Shown: positions 20,701-31,028 of the stretch, piece by piece
Numbering within the stretch: position 1 is the stretch's first letter
How the letters are laid out: every line of letters begins with the position of its first letter
Source: Candolleomyces eurysporus
Taxonomy: Eukaryota; Basidiomycota; Agaricomycetes; Agaricales; Psathyrellaceae
Assembly: GCA_027579435.1 (NCBI GenBank)
Contig: JANBPK010000906.1
Location: 1-33,341, forward strand
Direction: 5' to 3'
Length of the DNA: 33,341 bases
Translations under genes and position numbers: made by a program
Notes under the pieces: generated by a model
Seen by the model: only the letters and a program-made list of their open reading frames with translations
The model's database searches: none
Told to the model about the DNA's origin: nothing

Positions 20701-22835
20701 TTGTGGTCCAGAAATGAGGGTATGTATAGGCAATTCTGCAATTCAGGGATAATTGCTAACCGTACACTGCAGCCCACGCTCCCTATGACTCGGCGTGGTA
20801 CGATACTCCTAAATGGAATGAAGAGGCCAGGCCGGTAGGTTTTACAGATTCAGCGAGTGTATCGGTACGTCTATTCTTGCCCTGCGATGCATCATATTTT
20901 AGACTCAAGAGCTCTATTATCTCCAAGCCTGTTCCGAAAATCTGGGACTTGCGATACAAAAAACGCTCTCACTACCCTGACTCAGGAGACTCAGCATCGT
21001 CGACACGGTTCCTCTCGGACCCCGCGGCGAGACGTTCAGCGATTAGCCGTCGAGTTAAACCAGCAAAACCAGTGGCGCCGGCCTTGCTTGCGTCAGTTCC
21101 CCAAAATGCGCACAACCCTCGTAGTGAACTTCTGGCCCATAGATCCACTTATTTTCCCCAGCCTAAGATGGTGACGCTGACTGCCCAACCAAGCGTGTCG
21201 CCCGGAAATGATGGTGTGGATAGGCAATTCTGCGATTCAGGGATAATTGCTAATCGTACACTGCAGCCCACGCTCCGTATGGCTCGGCGCGGTACGATAC
21301 TCCTAAATGGAATGAAGACGCCAGAGTCGGGGTCTTCAGCGAAGATCAGGGCGATGCTACCCAGTTTGACGAGTTCGAGGCTGAAGATCTTACAGATTCA
21401 TCGAGAGTGTCGGTACGTCTATTCTTGCCCTGCGGTGCGTCATATTTTAGACTCAAGAGCTCTATTATCTCGAAGCCTGTTCCGAAACTCCGGGACCTCC
21501 GATACAAAACACGCTCTCACTACCCTGACTCAGGAGATTCAGCATCGTCGACACGGTTCCTCTCGCACAGACGTTCAGCGAGTAGCCGTCGAGGTAAACC
21601 AGCAAAGCCAGTGGCGCGGTACGATCGAGCTCCTAGATGGGATGAAGACACTGGATTCGAGATCCTCAGCGAACACCGGAGCGATGCTACCCAGTTTGAC
21701 GAGTTCCGGGCTGACAATTTCCCATTTTTATCGAGCGCACCGGTACGTCCGTTCTTGCCCTGAGATGCATCAGATTTAGATTCAGGAGCTCTGTGGTCGG
21801 GAAGGAAGCTCCTGATTTCTTCGCCAGGCGCGGAAGACTCCCCCCNAATTTCGACCCAATCATCGGCGTTTGAGATTCCACCTTTCCAATCCAACTATTG
21901 CCAAGCAGACCTAGCATCGTCTTCGCTCTACCTACCGCTCCCGGCGGAGGGACCTTCAGCGTCCCCATTACTTCTTCCGGATGTTGATTTGCATTTGCAC
22001 TATACCTCTATTGATGTTGCCAAGCCTAACTGGATGACGAGGAAAACTCAACCAAGCGTGTCAGCTGGAAACGATGGTGCGTATAGGTAATTCCGCAGTT
22101 GGGGGATGATTGCTAACCGTATGCTGCAGCCAACGCTCTGCATGATTCAGACTCGGCGCGATATGATCCTCCTAAGTGGGATGAAAGCATGAGAGTCGTA
22201 AACGAAGGTCAGGGCGATGTTACCCAGTCTGATGGGTTCCGGTTTGACGATTCCCGAGATTTATCGAGAGCACCGGTACGTCTGTTTTCGCTCCAAGACG
22301 AATTCTCTAACGCTTGATGTTCCTTGCCCAGATCTTCCATCCCTGCGATAGAATCACTGAGTTGTTGCTGGAGATGGTGAGCCTTCAACTAGAATGACGG
22401 CATATCTAGTAACTCACATGGGCCGTAACTTGAAATCCAGACTGGTGCAGATTGTGCTTTGTCTCATGATGATGACTGGAGGAAACGCAGTCATGAAATA
22501 TCGCAGTGGAGCGGTAGGCTCGTTTTTATACGTCGTTGCATCCCCATTAATCTGTTTAATTTTATGTAGATGATCTATGCTTCGACATAATCACGTCCAG
22601 GACCATCATTGCTCGGAATGGTGAGTGTTTGCACATAATTCCTTGCGCAGTCACAACTCATGGAGAATTGGTCGCTCTGCGAATTCTAGGAGTAGCCTGG
22701 CTGCTACCCAAGGATGAGGATCCCGTAGAGGTGCAAGGGCTTGCAGGAAATCTCGGCACCCACGTTCCTGACTTGCGTACGCCTCCGAGCTGGAGTACTC
22801 TTGATGACTGGGGCTTAGGGACACCCTTTGATTGA
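17782..22835 (+). CDS. Copy B: repeat-expanded unnamed Agaricomycete protein, 16 exons
   Basis: No function is known to me. Exons: 17782-18234, 18294-18646, 18698-19566, 19620-19765, 19810-20155, 20213-20359, 20404-20719, 20773-20864, 20910-21213, 21267-21412, 21458-21742, 21787-22076, 22130-22275, 22332-22376, 22441-22513 and 22570-22835. All phases fit (about 1424 aa) if the Ns at 20340 and 21846 are spurious. Residues 1-420 have FQDAHFETAGNDI, GIYTRNML...GDVGTF, GFEFRC and SGCIKSDSWALAAY. Residues about 460-1297 are six repeats rich in Pro, Ser and Arg. The end has IFHPCD, LSHDDDW (about 1319-1325) and GVAWL. The acceptor before exon 12 is GG where sister units have AG; an in-frame AAG 18 nt on (exon from 21805) would rescue it. 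There is no signal peptide or membrane segment. The exon model is mine; boundaries in the repeat region need transcripts. Confidence 0.7.
19272..22331 (+). repeat. Six tandem intron-containing repeat units inside copy B
   Basis: Units start at agactcaag-AGCTCT: 19272-19800, 19801-20394, 20395-20900, 20901-21448, 21449-21777 and 21778-22331. A full unit holds an exon (SSIISKPV...SPSYY...QPSVSPGNDG), an intron of about 53 nt, and a second exon (ALHDSARYDPTKWDE...GDATQFDEFRVDDFP). A 44-45 nt intron then leads into the next unit. Unit 3 has lost the middle of its second exon. Unit 5 (329 bp) has lost the internal intron and fuses the two exons in frame. Units 4 and 5 are closest to each other (KPVPK...RDLRYK). 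Intron phases are preserved, so unit gain or loss keeps the frame. Confidence 0.88.
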
Positions 22836-23063
22836 CGGTTTACGGGTGACTATGTGTCACCTTCTGTTGGAGCCCTACATTCTGCCTCCGTAGCCATTGG
22901 TGCGACTACTCCTTTGGTGGGAGGGCAATTATCAAGTGGCTCCGTGTACGACCGTCCCCTGAAAACCGGAGGAGGTATGGAGGAGGGCATTAGTGGTTCC
23001 CGAGCGAAACGAGACTGCGAAGAAGACGATAGTGATAAAGACGCGCCTCTTCGAAAGAGATGA
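22836..23063 (+). pseudogene. Relict C-terminal coding stretch after the copy B stop
   Basis: After the TGA at 22833-22835 the same frame stays open to 23063. It still matches the end of copy A: QLSSGSVYDRPLKTGGG, SGSRAKRDCEEDDSD and a final basic RKR. Copy B therefore seems to have gained an early stop (or copy A keeps the older, longer end). The lost part includes the bipartite NLS-like motif. Confidence 0.6.
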
Positions 23064-23120
23064 GATCATGTGGAGGGTGGGACCTACCCTCGAAGGCGGT
23101 GAAACATACCTGTGTGAAGT

Positions 23121-23256
23121 GGCCGATGCTTCGCACGGCAAGTACCGAGGCATTTTTGACCGGAATCAGCGGCCGGAGTGATGGCTGCACATGCCGGAAG
23201 CACCGTCTTGGCACGCATCGACCCCCCGTAGTACCCGAGTCAAAAATGCCTCGGAA
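23121..23256 (+). mobile_element. Short inverted-repeat (MITE-like) element, CCGAGGCA family, copy 2
   Basis: The left end is the arm GGCCGATGCTTCGCACGGCA (23121-23140) followed by CCGAGGCATTTTTGAC (23145-23160). The right end is the exact inverse GTCAAAAATGCCTCGG (23239-23254). The interior is about 80 bp and non-coding. Copy A lacks the element at the equivalent place: the shared flank resumes at ccgagtgagt (16883 in A, 23262 in B). This supports insertion after the duplication or loss from A. Confidence 0.7.
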
Positions 23257-23904
23257 TTTCCCCGAGTGAGTGGGAGTAGGACACCGATGGAGGGACTTTG
23301 TATTATAATTGCTTCATTTATAATTAGTCACTTTATCTGTCGGGCTTGCGTGCGCTGCCGACCAGTATTACCGTATTTATTTTGTCATTGCGCGCAAATA
23401 CTAGCTTCGTGAACGACCCCACTATATGCCTAAGTATGTCCAATCTCTCTTGCAGCAGCGTTCCCGTCCACATAACAACGAGAAAACCTAAATGATACTC
23501 TTTGAAATCCAAACTAAAGCCCAACAAGTCGTGAATCTCCACTAGAAACGAAGGCCAAGGCCAGGTGCAGATCTGGACCTGACTTTCAGGTGGTGACCGG
23601 TATACGGAGACATGGCCTCGGAGCAGGAGGCAGCACAGCCACCCCTTCATTCCTTCCCTCCATCTTCCACAGGCTATCTTCCGACCTAAACCAACGCCGA
23701 GTAGTGCTCCTCGGATTGCTCACCAACATCGACCTCCAGGACAGAAACGAAGGTCTCCCTGTTGGAGCGTGTTCCTCGCGTAAACCCATCATTCCAAGCC
23801 CTGAACGTCGTCATCGTGTGCTCGCCTGATCAACCATCAACGATTCATATCGTCACTCCTTATTCCCTACAACCATCCACTCTCTGGCCACCTCTTGAGT
23901 GGGG
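23257..23904. other. End of the duplication and promoter of the Sac-domain gene
   Basis: 23260-23570 is the duplicated 3' flank also found after copy A. At about 23600-23640 a further fragment of the copy A/B leader appears (ggcagcacagccacccc), so the duplication boundary is here. 23650-23904 is pyrimidine-rich and probably the promoter and 5' UTR of the gene starting at 23905. Confidence 0.5.
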
Positions 23905-25734
23905 ATGAAGAAGTTCTTTGCAAAGGCCACAAAGCCGTTTGCAATCAACACCGACCTTGCCAATGACCTAGCGAAAAAGGGGTCCTCATCCAAGAATGAT
24001 CATGCCTCCTCGAAGGCAACTACCAGCAAACCTGGCTCAGCTGTACCTGGGCTGCAACCCAAGTACATGCTCCCTGCAGTGCCCCATCCGTGTCCCCACG
24101 ACCACCTTGCGATTGTCGCAGCCAAGGAAGGGCTGTTGATTCGGCCTCAGATCCCTGGGCAGTCAAGGAAGAATGCTGGACAGCCGTCCTCGTACCTCAG
24201 GATCTCATGGAGAACATCCGAGGTCATCGAAGTCCACGCTGAAAGTCGTCCCAACAACTCTACCACCGCTCAGTCCGAGGGGGTTGATTGGCAGGAGGCA
24301 GCGGTGGTTTATGGGATCGTTGGAATCCTAGAACTCTTTTCTTGTGCGGCTTTTCCTTTGTTTGAACTATCCGCATGTTCAGTTGAATGGTAACCAAAAG
24401 GTTCTTATCTCCTGGCCATCACTTCCAGAACGGAAGTCGGTACCGGTATGTTTCCCGATTTCTTGCTTGGGGTCTCGTGCTGAACGTGATTGTTTGTAGT
24501 CCTCGATCCGACACATATGGTATACGCTGTTAAAGGCGTAATAGCCATCCCGTTAGTTGAAGATCGGGCTCGAACAGTCGTGCACACACTTTCCGCACGA
24601 AACGCTGCCCTCTCCCGGCCCTCCCTCCTCCCTAGACTAACGTCCGAATCTATCCTTAGTCCAGACTCTGGCACAGCGTCTATCATTCCCCCAGAGGATG
24701 CTACCACAACCATGCCTCGAACTTCGTCTCCCAGAGTGCAATTTTCCTCGGACCACGACGTGAAGATTCTGACACCAGTTGTAACAAGGGACGACGAAGA
24801 CGTCAGTGCTCGTACTGATGACCCTATCCCTCGACCTGCCTCCGCGCAGTCATTCAACTCTGATTTATCCTCCCCGTCTTCTGAGAACTCTATCGCTACC
24901 TCGCCCGTATTCAAAACCCTCGCTTCACGGTTATCCTTTTGGAGTCGGCTGTCCAAGCGGCCTCCTGGCTCTAATTCTGATGCTACAGCTGAAACACCCT
25001 CGTTGTCCGAGTTTCCTTTGACGGACGTCACAGTTCACCCACCAACGAGTGTAGCAGAAGAAAGAGCAACCCTAGACAAGTTGATGCAAGCCGAGGCCGC
25101 GGAACCTGAGAAGGTCGTGGAGGCCATTGTGAATGCGACGGCGCCCCCGCCGAATACGAATGAGGAGAGGCATAGGGAGCTGGAGGAGAAGGTCGTTCGG
25201 GAGTGTGTAAGGGAGTTGACGAAGGGTGGGATGTATTTTGCGTATACATTCGGTGGGTATCTTTGCCCTTCTCCTTCAAGTTTTAGTTCTGCTAGCTGAA
25301 CGTCGATCGTCCTCGCAGATATCACGAGGTCCCTCCAGCACAAGCAAGAACAAATTGCCAAATCTCAGAAACAACACGCGCTACTGCAAGGCCTTGGTGC
25401 CCTGCCTTCAAATGACACCTCATCCTCGGGGTTGTATTCGCCGTACCCGAAAGACGGGGAGAAGGTCTCAGCGCTGGCTGAACCGAATCCCACCCTGCCG
25501 CTTTGGAGACGCGTGGATAAGCAGTTTTGGTGGAATGAGAGTATGTCCAAGGCGTTTATCGATGCTGGGGTTCATCCATACGTCCTCCCGATAATGCAAG
25601 GGTACTTCCAAGCGTCGGTATTGGACATACCTGTACCCTTTTCCGATCATACCGATCCTTATGCTGAGGGTGGACTTGTCGACGCCACAGGCCCAGAGGG
25701 AGGGTTGGTGGACTACGTTCCCGCGGACTTTATT
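23905..25734 (+). pseudogene. Sac-domain phosphoinositide phosphatase, 5' part, cut by a retrotransposon
   Basis: Sac-domain proteins remove phosphate from phosphoinositides on ER/Golgi or endosomal membranes. Exons: 23905-24343, 24401-24445, 24500-25252 and 25319-25734, giving about 551 codons with consistent phases. Diagnostic segments are VVYGIVGILELFS, SYLLAITSRTEVG (joined by intron 1), DPTHMVYAVKGVIAIPL, MYFAYTFDITRSLQ (joined by intron 3), and DKQFWWNESMSKAFI with YVLPIMQGYFQ. A 200-residue low-complexity insert rich in Ser and Pro sits between the two halves. The frame reaches VPADFI, where homologues continue to the CX5R catalytic loop. Instead, LTR sequence begins at about 25735. 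The catalytic motif is therefore missing from this window, and the rest of the gene may lie beyond the right edge. ATG 23905 is preferred because the frame upstream lacks another ATG. Confidence 0.85.
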
Positions 25735-25976
25735 NTCTTCGCGTTCGAGNGTGAGAGTAAGTCGGACNGTACTAGGCATAAGCCGTAGCGAGTATACAAG
25801 TTATCGATGAATCTCGAGAACAAGCTGNAGAGCCTGTCCCGTTTCTCTGTTGNTATTTATACTAGTACATGAAGTCGAGTCATACTACTAGCTAGTCATT
25901 CTGNGTCCGTNTATNGAAANGAAAAATGAGTCCTATAGACCCAACTCGACTAGTTCTTGAGTCACTTGTACTAACT
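25735..25976 (-). repeat. 3' LTR of the chromovirus
   Basis: From about tcgcgttcgag (25739) to cttgtactaac (about 25973) this matches 33107-33341 almost base for base apart from Ns. The outer edge coincides with the break in the Sac-domain frame. The inner edge is not fixed, because the other LTR leaves the window. Length is therefore at least about 240 bp. Confidence 0.8.
25854..25861 (-). promoter_or_regulatory. LTR TATA box (3' LTR copy)
   Basis: TATAAATA on the minus strand sits in the same position as in the 5' LTR copy at 33223-33230. Confidence 0.45.
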
Positions 25977-27143
25977 TATCTAAAGTACTAGTNAAGCGAG
26001 TCATTATATCTACGAACTTGTCCTTAGGAGTCATGTTACCTGTAACATTACCCCCTTCGTATCCTCGAAGTTCCACCTTCGAGTTAATCGTCGTAGTGTC
26101 CCCCCCAGAAGTCCCAGTCGGATTCGTCCCCGTCGNTGGGTTCTTCCTTCTTCGTTTTCTTNGTNCCTCGNTTTCGTCCNANGGGTTTCTTTTTCGNTTC
26201 CTTGGGGGTCCACACGCTTCTGTCGATCTTCTTGGGGTCCCACGTNCCCCATGGTTCCGGCTCCNNTGTTCCTNCNNNCTTNCTTCCANTCTTCGGCTGT
26301 GATGANAGGCCACCCGTTTTCGTCCAATTCGGGTTCCTTCTTCTTCCACTCGTCGGTGTCCCCCCTCCATGTTGTNGTANTCTTNNTNNTCNCTTTCCNG
26401 CTGCGTCNGGAGCGTCGAGGGGGGTGAGTNGCGNNACNGGGGTTCTGGGNAAAGGTTTCNAGGGGAGNNTCGAAAGAACTNCTTCTTCTTNTCNGGGANC
26501 TTNGTGGTGGAANCCGGCGTGTCCGTATCTCTTGCANAGGAGGCACATCCTCCCGCGCCANTCCCTCNTCTCCTTGAAGGNTAACTCTTTNACNGGNGGN
26601 TANTGCTTCCCCATGTCCCCCGCNTTCACCCGGTCGCTCANCAGGCACCACCGATCTTCTTCTTGNANTCTTTCNTGGTCTNGCTGNATGACCTCNTTGA
26701 CTNCNTTGATNTTTTGGTTGATTTGNCGGTGNATGTCGATNGTTTCTCTNCCNATNNCTTCGATNCNNCGGCCGTTCTTCCCCATTTCTTCTCGGAGTTT
26801 TCGNANTTCCCTNTTGATNTTGCCGTTCTTTTCCNGGAGAAGGNTTTCTTCCCANGCCAGCTCTCCNCTGCANCNGAANANGNTCCCCCACTTCTTGATN
26901 TNNTTNGGGATCCNNTCTTCCGTGGAAATCCTTCCGTTCTTCTCCANGTANTTGANGAGTTGGTGGGAGTCTTTGAGGCNNTTGANAANGTTNNCNGGCC
27001 TCCTTCTTTTCTTNCNNGGAGTAGGCGGTNCTGAAGGTNCCGTCGAANGGGAACCNNTTGTCNGATTCTTCATANGTGATGNNGAAGGGGTTGTTNGNGT
27101 AGGCGGTGGTGGAGGTTGCGACGTTGTTGGTGGTGGAAGACAT
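25933..27143 (-). CDS. Extra ORF downstream of pol: coiled coil plus zinc knuckle
   Basis: This is a third element-encoded protein in the position where env-like ORFs occur, but it resembles gag rather than an envelope. It starts MSSTTNNVATSTTAY. It has a Lys/Glu-rich, probably coiled-coil middle (REEMGKNG and neighbours) and a zinc knuckle CxxCKRYGHAxFHH. A charged Pro/Lys-rich part follows, and the end (VQVTQELVELGL) reaches into the 3' LTR. At least two frames must be joined because of Ns and indels (breaks about 26950-27070 and 26100-26370). I see no signal peptide or membrane segment. The function is unknown; RNA binding is the simplest reading of the knuckle. It could also be a second gag-like gene of a nested element. 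Confidence 0.6.
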
Positions 27144-27295
27144 TGTTGGTGAGNAGANGAAGGTGATGGGTGAGGGTTNTGAGTTTGGTTNTTGAGNTTG
27201 GGAGTGTGGAAGTGNTTAGAAGAGCTAGTTTCTGGCNTTTTCTCGTCTTGGTTTCNTTGNTTATATAGTACTTGTCGTGTCGGATANTGTCATCT

Positions 27296-30200
27296 TTATT
27301 TGTCTGTTTTCCGTTTATCCGTTACTCGGTTCCTGCTTCTTTGATTCTTTCTATTGTCTTTCTGACGTTTTCTGATTCGAAATTCTTTTAATAGNTCNTT
27401 TGTATGGGTGAGATTTTCTTCTGGTTCCCAGCTATCTTCCGANGTCGGACGTCCCTTCCATCGGAGTAAATAAAANGTCGTCGATCCGCGTTTCTGGGAG
27501 TCNAATATNGNTTCTACCTCNTGTTCCTCTTGTCCGTCGATGANATCTGGTGGGAGTTCNATAAAGTTNGGACCATGCGCTNTGGTTTCTGTATACGGAG
27601 ANAATAGNANNGCGTGGAATACNTCGTGTATTTTCCATCTNTTCGGGAGNTCTAGTTGATAGGTCACNGGTCCTANTACCNTTCTTGATNTTGAAGGGTC
27701 CTTCTCNTTTCGGCGCGATCTTCTTTGANGCGTATGGGAGTTTCAGGTTCCGNGAGTCTAACCACACCTTTTGTCCTTTCCTNAATGGTTTGTANTCCTT
27801 TCNNTATCGTTCNCNCATTCTTATCCTNCTGAGTTCATGCGCTGCTAGCGCTTCGTTTCGTCCTGCTTCTAGGTGTTTGAATCTTTCTTCGTTGNTNGGN
27901 AATTTCGNTTCCGGNATNGCTGTNGGNATAGCTGGNGGNAGATATCCTAATCGTAGTTCGAATGGCGATAGTTTTCTATCAGCGTGGGTTCTGCTGTTAT
28001 GCGTGAATTCTGCCATTGGTAATCGTTTACTCCACGTTTCAGGGTTCAGGGTACAGAATATCGTAAGATATGCTTGAATTTCTTGGTTTACTCTTTCCGT
28101 NGCNCCNTCCGTTTGCGGGTGGAAGGCNGTGGATGGAGCGGGTTCTATCCCCATTAGTTCTAATGCGTTTTGGAAGGCCCCNGACACGAATTGGGGTCCT
28201 CTGTCTGAGATGATCTTATTTGGTCTTCCGTATTGAGTGAGNAGTTTCTGGAACAGTATTTCCGTNATTTGNTCNGANGTTATCGTTTTTTGACAAGGTG
28301 TGAATATGACTCCTTTCGTGAGTCCTTGATCNACAATGACAAATATTGAGTCNAAGCCNTCTGANTCNGGGAGNTCNGTTATNAANTCCATNGATATCTG
28401 TGAGAAAGGTCTTGCTTCTTTAGANGCTTCNATCGGTTGCANGGGTGGTTTNGTNGGTTTCCTGTTTATTTTCGATTGTTGACACAAGGCGCATCCNCGG
28501 ACNTANTCATTGGANAANTTNGTCATTCCCGGCCAGTAGTAATCGTGTTGNANTCNTAGTAGNGTTNCTTGNTGTCCNGGATGTCCTGCTGATAAGGANT
28601 CGTGGTATTTNGANAGAATGTCTCTTCTNATNGANTCGTCTTCTGGAACATAGATTCTTCCTTTTCGTTTCANCATCNTTCCTTGNTCCGTCGNAACTAA
28701 TTCCCATTCCGTTTGAATNATCCCTTTNTCNAGNTNTCGTAAAGCTTCTAANGCTTCTTGATCGATTTTNTCGCAGGNNGCTATTCGTTTCTGAAGCTTC
28801 TGATCNTATAGCCTTCCGTCTCTGTCCGCNTGTAGNGCGTTCACGAATAGTTCCGATGGAAGCATGATNGTTTCTTCTTTTTCTTCTTCTTCCGGATGGT
28901 GGTCTGGTCTCCTGGATAGCGGNTCNGCTTGAGTCATTTTAGTTCCTTCTCGGTGATGTAATTTGTAGTTATATTCCGCTAATTCTGGTATCCATCTTCG
29001 TTGTCTGTCGTTGAGTCGTTGTGGTTCTTTAAAGTANCCTAGNTTTTTGTGNTCNGTNTAGATGGTAATTTCGTGAGGNGATCCGAGNAGATAATGTCTC
29101 CATTCCCTTANAGCTCGAACTATGGAGAGNANTTCTCTATCGTAGATTTCGTATCTTTTTTCTGCGTCNGNNAANGTTTTGGATAGNAACGCCACNGGGT
29201 GACTTTCTCCGTTCGAGTCNTATTGCATCAGNACCGCNCCCGANGCATGCTTCGANGCATCTGCTTCTATTTGGAANGGTTTGNTTTGGTCCGGCATGTG
29301 GAGTACNGGTCCCTTCGTGAANGCCCGNTTNAGTAGTTCGAAGCTCTGTTGACANTCNTCGGTCCATTTGAATTCGGAATTCTTCCCCGTGAGTTGGTTT
29401 AAAGGNCCTGCGAGATTCGAATATCCGTAGATGAACTTNCGGTAGAANTTTCCGAATCCTAAGAAGGACCTGACTTGCTTNCGAGTGGTCGGGANTGGCC
29501 ANTCCGTTATTCCTTTGATTTTCACAGGGTCCATTGTNAGTTTATCNTGTTCCACGATGACTCCCAGGAAGTCAATCTTCGTCTGNTTGAATTTACACTT
29601 TTCCGGTTTNAGATATAGGTCGTTTTGTCGAAGNTTCGTCAGGACTCGTCTGGTTCTTTCTTCGAGTTCTTCTTCTGTATCGGCGAAGATTANAATGTCG
29701 TCGATGTATAGTACTAGGATNCCTTCTATCTTTTCGTCTTCGAAGATNGAGTCCATCATNCTTTGAAATGTCGCAGGGGAATTGGTTAATCCGAAGTACA
29801 TGACCGTTGGTTCGAACAATCCTCGATTTGTGATGAACGCGGCCTTCCATTGGTCTCCTTCTTTGATTCGGACGTTGTTGTANCCCCATCGAATGTCTAG
29901 TTTCGTAAAATACTTCGCGTGTTTGATTTTATCCATGAGTTCTGGTATTAACGGTAACGGGTATGCNTTCTTGATGGTCCATTCGTTNAAGTATCGGTAG
30001 TCTTGTACAGGTCTNAGCTTTCCGTCCTTCTTTTTTACNAAAAAGAAAGGCGCTGCTTGTGGGGANTTCGATTTNCTTATGTACTTTTTTTCTAGATTTT
30101 CTTNGATGAATTTTCCAAGTTCTTCGTCTTCNTTCNGAGANAATGGNTANTTCCTTCCTTTTCGTGGGACAAATCCTTCTTTTAGTTCTATNTTATGGTC

Positions 30201-31028
30201 CCANGGTTTCGACTGTGGGAATCGATTCGCGGTTTCTTCACTGAAGATATCNAAGAAGTCGTGATATTCNTTNGGGATTTGTTCCGTGATGGGTCGGGAT
30301 TCTTTCGGTGTCTGTTGNTCTGCTANNGTTTGGGATGTGGTAGTNTTCGCTCGTATTTCGATCGACGGTTCTTTCCAAGTNAANGTTTTGTCCTTCCAGT
30401 CTATNTTNGGATTTTCCTTTTCTANCCAAGGTAGNCCCAGGATTACGTCNTGTTTTCCTATTCCTGCAATTANGAAGGTCGTCCTTCTTTGTCGTCCNTT
30501 NATCGTNGTTTTTCCCCTGGTGAAGTGGGTNATNGTTCCTTCNTTGTTNAGGGTTCCNTCTACGTTGTANGCTTTAATNGGTTCTTTGAGTTTTGTCGTN
30601 GGNANTNGNTGCTTNTTGACTAGTTCTTTATTGATNAAAATTCCTTCTGCTCCACAGTCGATNAGAGCGTTNGTTTCCACGCTTCGTTGTTCTTTTCGGT
30701 TTAGGTNAATCGGAATTATTAANGATTTACTATTAANAGATACATTCTGAACAACTAGAGTCCGAGATGTTGACGTGGGAGCANCATCTGTNATTAAAAA
30801 TCCTTGGAGGCTTGTTCCATGAATCTGTCGTAAGTTTCTTGATCCATTTCGGATGTGGAACTTCTGATTTGTGTCATNAGGGAGTCNACNGGNTCTTGGT
30901 TNGTACTTCTGATGTTTCGTTCNGGTGGTTTGGTTCCTCCTCTTCCTCGTTGGTTCCATCCTCCTCTTCCTCGAGGTNTCCANGATCCTCTTNGNTTNCC
31001 TTGAGACCCNTCTGGTTTCTTNGGACAT
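27296..31028 (-). CDS. Chromovirus Pol: protease, RT, RNase H, integrase, chromodomain
   Basis: This is the polyprotein that copies and inserts the element. In order: the aspartic protease motif IDCGAEG (about residue 123; Cys where Ser or Thr is usual); RT with LTNSPATFQ and the YIDD catalytic box (about residue 440); RNase H (VLHMPDQ...FQIEAD); the integrase zinc finger (HxxxLSAGH...GCALCQQS, about 850); and the DDE core with [10 protein letters not shown] (about 940) and NQEIQAYL. At the end lies a chromodomain ([20 protein letters not shown], about 27540-27410), which tethers integration to marked histones. The main frame runs to 27432. The domain after about 27667 continues in another frame, so there is one break, probably from consensus errors. 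The start overlaps gag by 235 nt in a different frame, suggesting frameshift or separate initiation. Confidence 0.85.

Noticed and set aside
24405..25031. Minus-strand open frame of 208 codons within the Sac-domain gene
   Set aside because: It is antisense to a low-complexity part of a well supported gene, with no recognised domain.
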